Below, one piece after another: positions 52,398 through 61,974 of a DNA stretch of 64,000 nt; position 1 is the first letter of the stretch, and each line of letters opens with the position of its first letter. Under the pieces are notes generated by a model. It had not been told where the DNA came from. It made no database searches and saw nothing but the letters and a program-made list of their open reading frames with translations. Made by a program: the position numbers and the translations under genes. The stretch is from contig NZ_CP025791.1 of the NCBI RefSeq assembly GCF_002886045.1, positions 5,471,001-5,535,000 on the forward strand, written 5' to 3'. Source of the stretch: Flavivirga eckloniae (GTDB taxonomy: Bacteria > Bacteroidota > Bacteroidia > Flavobacteriales > Flavobacteriaceae).

Positions 52398-55300
52398 TTG
52401 CTGCTTTTCATCATTTTGGTGCTTATACTTTCTATTCCCGCAATTCAAACCAGTTTAGGTAATTATGCTACCAAAAAAATTAATGACGATTTTGGTACAA
52501 ATATAAATATCGATAAGGTTGGTTTACAGTTTAATGGCGATGTTGAGCTAAAAAACATTTATATTGAAGATTATAAAAAAGATACGCTTATAAGTATTGT
52601 AGAATTAAATACGTCTATACTAAGCTTTAAAAACTTAGCCGAAGGTAAATTGGAATTTGGCGATATAGATATTATGGATTTAGTTTTCAATATTAAAACA
52701 TACAAAGGGACAAAGGATACCAATCTGGATATTTTTGTAGCTAAGTTAGAGGGAGATAACCCAAAGAAGGGCGACGGAAGTTTTTTACTGTCTTCAAGCG
52801 ATGTGTCTGTTTATAACAGTGTTTTTAAGCTGTACGATGAAAATAAAGAAACGGCACGGGTGCTTAACTTTAACAACCTGAATATTAATGCCACTAATTT
52901 TCTAATTAAAGGAAGTGATGTAAGTGCCAGAATTAATACTCTAAACCTTAGGGATGATAGAGGGCTGGTTCTTAAAAATTTGATGACCGATTTCGTGTAT
53001 ACCTTAACAAATATGAGGTTTGCAAACTTGGAAATAAAAACGCCAAAATCTACTTTAAAAGGCGATTTAAGATTTGATTACGAAAGAAAAGATCTGCAAT
53101 ATTTTACAGATAAAGTTGCGGTTACAGCGCGCTTTAGAGATTCTAGTGTACAGCTAGATGAGCTTAACATGTTTTATGATGAGTTTGGAGCAAATCAATT
53201 TGCGAATTTTAATGTTGAGTTCACAGGTAATTTAAATGATTTAACAGCAAAAAATCTAAAATTAAATACTAGTCGAAATACTAGAGTTAATGGCGATATC
53301 AATTTTAAAAATTTATTTAGTAAGGATAAGGATAGCTTTCTCATGGATGGGTATTTTCGAAACCTATCATCAACCTATAGAGATTTAAAATCGTTGTTGC
53401 CAAATGTTCTGGGAACATCTATTCCAACGTCGTTCGACCGATTGGGTATGTTTATTCTAGTTGGAAATTCACAAATAACATCTTCAAAAGTTATTGCAGA
53501 CCTCGAAATAGTAACGGAGTTGGGCTTTGTTGATTCTAATTTAGAAATATCGAAGATTAATGATATCGATAACGCTTCTTACAAGGGAAATGTTATTTTC
53601 GAACAATTTGACTTTGGTACATTCTTGAATGATCCTGCCGTAGGAAATGCATCTTTGGATTTTGATGTGAATGGTACAGGTTTTATGGAAGAAAACATTA
53701 ATACACAAGTAAAAGGAGATGTTTTTGCGCTGGAATATAACAACTACAACTACAAAGGAGTAAAGGTTGCAGGAAATGTTAGAAACAAAATTTTTGACGG
53801 AAACCTTCTTGTAAGTGACAAAAACTTAAGAATGAGTTTTGCCGGGCTTGTAGATTTTTCCGAAACCGTTAAGAAGTACGATTTCGAAGCAAATGTCGAT
53901 TATGCCAATTTAAAGACACTCAATTTTGTAAAAAAAGATAGCCTTTCCATTTTTCGAAGTAGAGTAAAAATGAATATGAATGCTAGCAATTATGATGATG
54001 CTTACGGTAGAATTGCTTTTAGGAATACTTCGTATAAAAATCAAAATGATAATTATTACTTTAATAGGTTCGACATATCGTCTCGATTTGAAGGGGGGAC
54101 CCGATTTATTGAATTTAATTCTCCAGATATAATTGAGGGCGATCTAAAAGGACGCTTTGTATTTAAGGATTTAAGAAAGTTATTCGAAAACTCGTTAGGG
54201 CATATTTACACCAATTATAAGCCGCATGAGGTGGCGACCAATCAGAGTATAGATTTTAATTTTAAGATATATAATAAGATTATAGAAGTTGTTTACCCAG
54301 AAATAGAACTAGGTAAAAATACGTTTATACGAGGTCGGGTAGAAAGTGACGAAAGAAATTTTAAGCTCACATTTAAATCGCCAAAAATTAGGCTTCTAGA
54401 TAACTTCGCCAATAAAATTGAAGTACAAGTAGACAATAGTAACCCACTATTTAATACTTATGTAGAAGTAGATAGTTTAAATACGAAATATTACAATGTT
54501 TCCAAGTTCAATTTAATTAACGTAACAGTAAACGATACGCTGTTTATGCGGTCTGAGTTTAAGGGAGGCAAACGTAATGGCGATAGCTATAACTTAAGTT
54601 TTTATCATACCATAGATGAAGAAAACAGATCGGTTATCGGTTTCAAAAAATCTGATATCACCGTTAAAAACAATAAATGGTTTATCAATGAAAACAAGGA
54701 TCGATTTAATAAAATTTCCTTTACTAAGGATCTTGAGAGTTTTGATATCAATAGGTTAAAAATCAATCATAAAGATGAAGAAATTAGACTCTCCGGTTTT
54801 ATAAGGGATTCTACAGAAAAGGATTTAAAATTAAACTTCAAAAATGTAGATTTAGCCAAAATAACGCCCGATATAGATAGTTTGTCGTTAGATGGAAATG
54901 TAAATGGTAAACTAGATGTATTACAGCAAAAAGGAAGCTATTTACCCAATTCTACGGTAATTATAAACGATTTTAAAGTTAATAAGTTTCCTTTGGGAGA
55001 TTTTGACGTAAACATTACCGGGAACAAAAACCTCACAAACTATGTAGTAGACGCAAAAATTAAGAATGATAAATCTAATTCTTTTAGTGCCGAAGGAAAT
55101 ATTAATGTTGGCAGATATAGCTCTACGATAGATGTCGATTTAACATTTAACGAATTCAATTTACACCCCTTAAACCCATTGTTAGATGGTGTGTTAAGTA
55201 ATATTAGAGGGCTGGTATATGGTAAAGCTAAAGTTATGGGGAACGTCAATAAACCCAGTATAAATGGCGATTTAACATTAAGACGTTCCGGTTTTGGTAT

Positions 55301-56795
55301 ACCATATTTAAATGTAGATTACGACTTTAATGAAGACGCCTCGGTAACCCTGAAAAATCAAAGTTTTGTATTTAATAATGTACGTTTAACAGATACAAAG
55401 TATAACTCTAGAGGACTACTTAACGGATCGTTGAGCCATGTTAATCTATCTAAATGGCATTTAGGTTTAGATGTAAAAACCCCTCGTTTATTGGTTCTTG
55501 ACACTAAAGAAGCCGAAGATGTTTTATACTACGGTACTGGCTTTATAGGAGGTGAGGCAAGTATTAATGGCCCAACAGAACAATTGGTTATTAATGTTAT
55601 AGGAGAAACCGAACGTGGCACCGTATTTAAAATACCGCTCAACGATGCAGAATCTTTTGGAGATAATACCTTTATTCATTTTATAACAAAAGACGAAAAA
55701 GAAGCCAGAAGAAAAGGAGAGGAGGTTGTTTTTAATGAAATTGAAGGTTTAGAACTGGATTTCGATTTAGACCTTACTGAAGATGCAGAGGTCGAGATTA
55801 TTATAGACAAGAATACAGGTCACTCATTAAAAGGAAGTGGACGAGGTGGCTTATTGGTCGAAATCAATACCAATGGAAAGTTTAATATGTGGGGGGATTT
55901 CTCGGTATTCGAAGGTGTTTACAACTTTGCTTACGGTGGTTTAATTCAAAAAGAATTTATAGTACAACCCGGTGGTACTATTGCGTGGGAAGGAGACCCG
56001 CTAAAAGCAAAAATAGATATGCTTGCCATTTACAAAACACAGGCAAACCCATCACCATTATTGGATAATCCTATAAACAGAAGTATTCCCGTTGAGCTAA
56101 ACATTAGCTTAAAAGGAGACCTGGAACAACCCGATCCCGACTTTAGTTTTGAGTTTCCTAATGTAAATTCTACTATAAAGTCGGAGTTGCAATATCGATT
56201 AGAATCTGCAGACGACAGGCAGAACCAAGCCTTATATTTAATATCCACAGGATCATTCTCTAGAGGATTAAACGAATTAAACTTCTCTGGAACAATAGCA
56301 GAGCGACTTAATGGTATAATAAGCGGTATTTTTACCAATGGTGACAGTAAACTTAATTTTGGAGTAAACTATGAAGCCGGTCAAAACCGACCAGATTATC
56401 AAACCGACGATAGGGTAGTAGCTACCATACAAACACAAATTAGCGATCGTGTACTTATAAATGGTAAAGTAGGGGTGCCCGTAGGAGGTGCTGGTGCTAC
56501 CGAAACTGTAATTGCCGGAGATGTAGAAATCGATTTCTTGTTAAACGAAGATGGAACCTTAACTGCAAAAGTGTTTAATAGGGAAAATAGCATCAGAAAT
56601 TTTGGTGAAGCAATAGGGTATACTCAAGGTATCGGACTTTCGTATAGTGTCGATTTTGATACCTTTAAAGAACTGCTTAGAAACTTCTTTAAAAAATCTA
56701 AAAAAGAAGAAAAAAATCCATTGGAAAAAACTGAAAAACAAGACAATAGTTCGCTGCCAGATTTTATTACAGTGAAGCCCTCAACACAAAAATAA
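52398..56795 (+). CDS. tamB: TamB-like translocation and assembly module / AsmA-type protein
   Basis: A 1,465-residue protein from a TTG at 52398. An N-terminal membrane helix (IILVLILSIPAIQTSLG) is followed by a long repeated beta-strand pattern typical of the AsmA/TamB family (bridge-like proteins for lipid or outer-membrane-protein traffic across the periplasm), with the TamB C-terminal domain at about 1020-1430 (FEGVYNFAYGGLIQKEFIVQ, GGTIAWEGDPLKAKIDMLA). There is no ATG near the 5' end: the frame runs back to a TAA at 52338 and would encode FKKGIKKFFKIVSKIAGII just ahead of the TTG, an ideal positive-inside sequence, so the real start may be non-standard or upstream. Divergent from tsaD. 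Confidence 0.88.
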   Translation: MLLFIILVLILSIPAIQTSLGNYATKKINDDFGTNINIDKVGLQFNGDVELKNIYIEDYKKDTLISIVELNTSILSFKNLAEGKLEFGDIDIMDLVFNIKTYKGTKDTNLDIFVAKLEGDNPKKGDGSFLLSSSDVSVYNSVFKLYDENKETARVLNFNNLNINATNFLIKGSDVSARINTLNLRDDRGLVLKNLMTDFVYTLTNMRFANLEIKTPKSTLKGDLRFDYERKDLQYFTDKVAVTARFRDSSVQLDELNMFYDEFGANQFANFNVEFTGNLNDLTAKNLKLNTSRNTRVNGDINFKNLFSKDKDSFLMDGYFRNLSSTYRDLKSLLPNVLGTSIPTSFDRLGMFILVGNSQITSSKVIADLEIVTELGFVDSNLEISKINDIDNASYKGNVIFEQFDFGTFLNDPAVGNASLDFDVNGTGFMEENINTQVKGDVFALEYNNYNYKGVKVAGNVRNKIFDGNLLVSDKNLRMSFAGLVDFSETVKKYDFEANVDYANLKTLNFVKKDSLSIFRSRVKMNMNASNYDDAYGRIAFRNTSYKNQNDNYYFNRFDISSRFEGGTRFIEFNSPDIIEGDLKGRFVFKDLRKLFENSLGHIYTNYKPHEVATNQSIDFNFKIYNKIIEVVYPEIELGKNTFIRGRVESDERNFKLTFKSPKIRLLDNFANKIEVQVDNSNPLFNTYVEVDSLNTKYYNVSKFNLINVTVNDTLFMRSEFKGGKRNGDSYNLSFYHTIDEENRSVIGFKKSDITVKNNKWFINENKDRFNKISFTKDLESFDINRLKINHKDEEIRLSGFIRDSTEKDLKLNFKNVDLAKITPDIDSLSLDGNVNGKLDVLQQKGSYLPNSTVIINDFKVNKFPLGDFDVNITGNKNLTNYVVDAKIKNDKSNSFSAEGNINVGRYSSTIDVDLTFNEFNLHPLNPLLDGVLSNIRGLVYGKAKVMGNVNKPSINGDLTLRRSGFGIPYLNVDYDFNEDASVTLKNQSFVFNNVRLTDTKYNSRGLLNGSLSHVNLSKWHLGLDVKTPRLLVLDTKEAEDVLYYGTGFIGGEASINGPTEQLVINVIGETERGTVFKIPLNDAESFGDNTFIHFITKDEKEARRKGEEVVFNEIEGLELDFDLDLTEDAEVEIIIDKNTGHSLKGSGRGGLLVEINTNGKFNMWGDFSVFEGVYNFAYGGLIQKEFIVQPGGTIAWEGDPLKAKIDMLAIYKTQANPSPLLDNPINRSIPVELNISLKGDLEQPDPDFSFEFPNVNSTIKSELQYRLESADDRQNQALYLISTGSFSRGLNELNFSGTIAERLNGIISGIFTNGDSKLNFGVNYEAGQNRPDYQTDDRVVATIQTQISDRVLINGKVGVPVGGAGATETVIAGDVEIDFLLNEDGTLTAKVFNRENSIRNFGEAIGYTQGIGLSYSVDFDTFKELLRNFFKKSKKEEKNPLEKTEKQDNSSLPDFITVKPSTQK

Positions 56796-56861
56796 CAGCC
56801 ATTTTCCACCTAAATTATAGCTGTTTTTTCAATAATAAAAAAATATTTATTAACTAAAACG

Positions 56862-56881
56862 TTATAGTTTGACAACTATAA
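56862..56881. promoter_or_regulatory. Perfect inverted repeat upstream of pfkA, possible operator
   Basis: TTATAGTT (56862-56869), four bases, AACTATAA (56874-56881): an exact 8-bp inverted repeat 71 bp before the pfkA start. The size suits a dimeric regulator. There is no T-run after it, so it is not a terminator. Confidence 0.5.
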
Positions 56882-56952
56882 TCAAAATAACCTAAATGCC
56901 TATAGATATGTGCTTTTTGTTTATTAATTTTACCTGTAAATTATAAAGATTG

Positions 56953-58960
<2,008 letters not shown>

Positions 58961-58972
58961 ATTATTAACTTA

Positions 58973-59024
58973 GTCCGCAGAGTTACTTTTTTAATAAAAA
59001 GAAGTAATTCTGTGGACTTTTTTT
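58973..59024 (+). terminator. Terminator after gapA
   Basis: GTCCGCAGAGTTACTTTT pairs with AAAAGAAGTAATTCTGTGGAC (58973 to 59017) and a T-run follows. It lies only 12 bp after the gapA stop and 20 bp before nagK, so it may act as an attenuator that lowers nagK expression. Confidence 0.75.
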
Positions 59025-59036
59025 ATTTAAAAACTT

Positions 59037-59897
59037 ATGATTTTAATTGTTGATAGTGGTTCTACAAAATCAGATTGGATTGCTGTAGATAATAACGGAA
59101 ATCAATTACTGGAAAAGATACGTACCAAAGGTCTTAACCCGGCTATCTTACCAGAAAAGAAGATTAAAAAAATAATTAAAGCTAATAGTTTATTAAAGGA
59201 ACACAAGAAAAAAGTAACCCACATTTTCTTTTATGGCGCAGGTTGTGGTACAGAAAAACCTGTTGCGCTTTTAAAAGGCGTTTTAGAAAACTTCTTTGTT
59301 AATGCAGAAGTAGAAGTAAATGAAGATACTATGGCTGCGGTTTATTCTACAATTAATAGTGATGATGAAGCAGCAGTTGTATGTATTTTAGGAACTGGAT
59401 CTAATTGCAGTTATTATAACGGTAAAGAAGTAGAGCAACGTGTCGTTTCTTTAGGGTATTCCATTATGGATGATGCCTCTGGTAATTACTACGGGCGTCA
59501 GTTAATAAGAGACTATTATTATAACCATATGCCAGAAGATGTTAAAATAGCATTTGGAAGTAAGTTTAACATGGAATCCGATTACATAAAGTATAATCTA
59601 TATAAACAACCTAACCCCAATGCCTACTTAGCGAATTTTGCAGAGTTTATGTTTTTGCATAAAGATTCAGAATACACGATAAATCTTATAAAGAAGGGGA
59701 TTCGATTATTCGCAACCAATATGATCATGCAATATAAAGAAGAGTTAAAAACAGCTCCGGTACACTTTGCAGGCTCTATTGCATACTTCTCGCAAGATGA
59801 AATAAAAGAGGTAGCAGAAGAAATGGGCTTTAAAGTTGGTAATTTTGAAAGACGACCTATTGAAGGCCTCGTATCTTACCATACTAAAAACTTATAG
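59037..59897 (+). CDS. N-acetylglucosamine kinase-like protein (BadF/BadG/BcrA/BcrD ATPase family)
   Basis: A 286-residue ASKHA-fold ATPase/kinase. The phosphate 1 motif is ILIVDSGSTKSDW at residues 2-14, the adenosine-type motif VCILGTGSNCSYYNG near residue 117, and DDASGNYYGRQLIRDYY precedes the last third, with VHFAGSIAYF near the end. This pattern is that of the short Bacteroidota proteins annotated as N-acetylglucosamine kinase, which phosphorylate an amino sugar. The cluster with pfkA and gapA fits a role in feeding amino sugars into glycolysis, but the substrate is inferred. It ends in a strong terminator. Confidence 0.8.
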   Translation: MILIVDSGSTKSDWIAVDNNGNQLLEKIRTKGLNPAILPEKKIKKIIKANSLLKEHKKKVTHIFFYGAGCGTEKPVALLKGVLENFFVNAEVEVNEDTMAAVYSTINSDDEAAVVCILGTGSNCSYYNGKEVEQRVVSLGYSIMDDASGNYYGRQLIRDYYYNHMPEDVKIAFGSKFNMESDYIKYNLYKQPNPNAYLANFAEFMFLHKDSEYTINLIKKGIRLFATNMIMQYKEELKTAPVHFAGSIAYFSQDEIKEVAEEMGFKVGNFERRPIEGLVSYHTKNL

Positions 59898-59933
59898 GAA
59901 GTTACCCAAAAAGACAAGTTAAAAATAACTTAA

Positions 59934-59975
59934 ACAAAACCTTTGAGGCTATTAGCCTCAAAGGTTTTGTTTTTA
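59934..59975 (+). terminator. Rho-independent terminator after the N-acetylglucosamine kinase gene
   Basis: ACAAAACCTTTGAGGCT (59934-59950) is a perfect 17-bp inverted repeat with AGCCTCAAAGGTTTTGT (59954-59970) around a 3-base loop, followed by TTTTT. It is the strongest terminator in the window. Confidence 0.93.
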
Positions 59976-60108
59976 TATATACCATATAGTCTAAAAACTT
60001 TAAAATACCGTAATTAATCTATAGGTATGAAGCATTACTTTGGATTTAGGAAAATAAAAATAAAGGAATTGTAAAATTTTAAATAAGTTTGTTAAAAGAT
60101 ATAAATAA

Positions 60109-61530
60109 ATGCGTTTTTTCTCTCAGCTAACTAAACCTATAAAAAAAAGAAGGATGTTATCCATCTTTATTTTTATTTCCATTGGAACAATTCTATTGGG
60201 GAGTTACTTCTTTCTTGAAAAGAAAATAAAGCTGGAAATTATAGCCTTGTTTTTATTTATTCTGGCCACTATACAAGTTTTTGTATTACAGTATTTTTTT
60301 AAAAATCAATTAAAAAACGACACCAAACAAGCAAACTTAAACGTGCGCATAAATGAGCTAAAAGAAAGTCTAGAAGAATCAAATAAAATAGTAGAACATA
60401 AATCGATTTATTTAGCCAATATGAGCTACGAGGTGCGTACACCGCTTAGCACCGTTTTAGGGATGCTTAAAATGCTAAAACAGACAACACTAGACAATGA
60501 CCAAAAGGCTCAGGTAGAAATTGCCGAGTATTCTTCAAAACACCTTTTACAATTGGTAAATATGGTTACCGACAATGCCGATGTAGAGACAGGTAGCCTT
60601 AATTTAAATTTACTGGCCATGGATTTAAAATCCGATTTGTCGCACCTTTTTAAGGTTTTTGAATACCAAGCTTGGGAAAAAGGTTTAGATTTCGATTTTA
60701 AGTTCTTAAACGAAGGAAAAGATAAGTTTTCTGTTTTAGGCGATTCGGCCAGGATTCAGCAAGTATTAATAAACTTAATTAATAATGCCATAAAGTTTAC
60801 AAACTCTGGAAAAATATCCATTATAGTAGATCAAACTGTTGGTATAGACGAGGATCAAATAGTCACGTTTTACATCAAGGATACTGGAATTGGTATGCGA
60901 CAAGAGCAAGTTAGACGGGTTTTCGATAATGCTTCAAGCGCATATAGTTCATTCATTATGAGAGATTATAGGGGCGGGGGCATAGGGCTTTCCGTTTCAT
61001 ACCAACTCGTAAAACTAATGGGAGGTGAGTTAAAGTTAGAAAGTAAAGAAAACGAAGGATCAACATTCTATTTTAGCTTACAGCTTAAAAAGACATTAAA
61101 CATTAAAGCCGAAGAAAGAGAACCAAAGCCGATACTTCTGGATAAGTTTAGTGTTTTGGTAGCCGAGGATAATAGGATGAACCAAAAGGTTATTAAGTTT
61201 TTACTTGAACGTCAGGGAGCCGATTGTACTTTTGTTAAGAATGGTATCGAAGCCGTAGAATTATACAAAATTTTGGATTTCGATATGGTATTTATGGATA
61301 TTTATATGCCCGATATGGATGGTTATATGGCTACCAAGGCCATTCAGGAAACCGATAAGTATGCTAATAATAATACGCCAATAATAGCCGTTTCTGCGAG
61401 TGCTTTCGATGAAGATATTGCGAACGCCAAAAAAGCTGGAATTGACGAGTTTTTAGCCAAACCCATAGAAACAGAAAGACTAAAAGAGTTATTGATTAAA
61501 TACTCCAAGAAGGGCACATCTTCCGTATAA
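60109..61530 (+). CDS. Hybrid histidine kinase homologue with tyrosine at the phospho-acceptor position
   Basis: A 473-residue membrane protein. Two transmembrane helices (about 16-35 and 42-64) with no sizeable extracytoplasmic loop are followed by a HisKA-type helix, a HATPase domain and a receiver. In the H box the sequence is ANMSYEVRTPLSTVLGML: Tyr107 (codon TAC) stands where the phosphorylated His should be (NMSHEIRTP). The ATP-binding boxes are intact: N box NLINNAIKFTNSG, G1 DTGIGMRQEQ, G2 RGGGIGLSVS. The receiver keeps D397 in MVFMDIYMPDMDG and the Lys in LAKPIE. The protein therefore looks unable to autophosphorylate in the usual way yet retains all other parts. It is flanked by nagK and convergent ridA. 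Confidence 0.85.
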   Translation: MRFFSQLTKPIKKRRMLSIFIFISIGTILLGSYFFLEKKIKLEIIALFLFILATIQVFVLQYFFKNQLKNDTKQANLNVRINELKESLEESNKIVEHKSIYLANMSYEVRTPLSTVLGMLKMLKQTTLDNDQKAQVEIAEYSSKHLLQLVNMVTDNADVETGSLNLNLLAMDLKSDLSHLFKVFEYQAWEKGLDFDFKFLNEGKDKFSVLGDSARIQQVLINLINNAIKFTNSGKISIIVDQTVGIDEDQIVTFYIKDTGIGMRQEQVRRVFDNASSAYSSFIMRDYRGGGIGLSVSYQLVKLMGGELKLESKENEGSTFYFSLQLKKTLNIKAEEREPKPILLDKFSVLVAEDNRMNQKVIKFLLERQGADCTFVKNGIEAVELYKILDFDMVFMDIYMPDMDGYMATKAIQETDKYANNNTPIIAVSASAFDEDIANAKKAGIDEFLAKPIETERLKELLIKYSKKGTSSV

Positions 61531-61567
61531 GCCTGATTCGGCTAATATAATAATACAAAAAGTATGA

Positions 61568-61948
61568 TTACTTAATAGCTATCATACTAATTTCAACATT
61601 AACATCCTTAGGTAGTCTGGCAACTTGTACCGTTTCTCTGGCTGGGGCTGTGTCGTCGTTAAAATAGCTGCCGTAAACTTCGTTTATTTGAGCAAAATCA
61701 TCCATGTTGCTAATAAAAATAGATGTTTTTATAACCTGTTCGAAGGTCATTTCTGCAGCTTCTAAAACCGCTTTAAGGTTTTGCATAACCTGTGCGGTTT
61801 CTGTTTTTATATCATCTAAAACAAGATCCCCAGTTTCTGGGTTAAAAGCTATTTGACCAGAAGTGTATAAGGTGTTTCCGCTTAATACGGCTTGATTGTA
61901 AGGGCCGATTGGAGCAGGAGCGTTAGAGGTTGTAATTATTTTTTTCAT
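61568..61948 (-). CDS. ridA: RidA family deaminase (YjgF/YER057c/UK114)
   Basis: A 126-residue protein of the Rid family: it hydrolyses reactive enamine/imine intermediates such as 2-aminoacrylate made by PLP enzymes. NAPAPIGPYNQAVLSGNTLYTSGQ at the N-terminus and the C-terminal signature PARETVQVARLPKDVNVEISMIA are present; the arginine in ARETV is the carboxylate-binding residue of active RidA. Length is normal (trimeric family). It begins 26 bp after the lptD stop, so the two form a transcript. Confidence 0.93.
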   Translation of the reverse strand: MKKIITTSNAPAPIGPYNQAVLSGNTLYTSGQIAFNPETGDLVLDDIKTETAQVMQNLKAVLEAAEMTFEQVIKTSIFISNMDDFAQINEVYGSYFNDDTAPARETVQVARLPKDVNVEISMIAIK

Positions 61949-61974
61949 TGTATATTTTGATTGATTGCTTCGTA

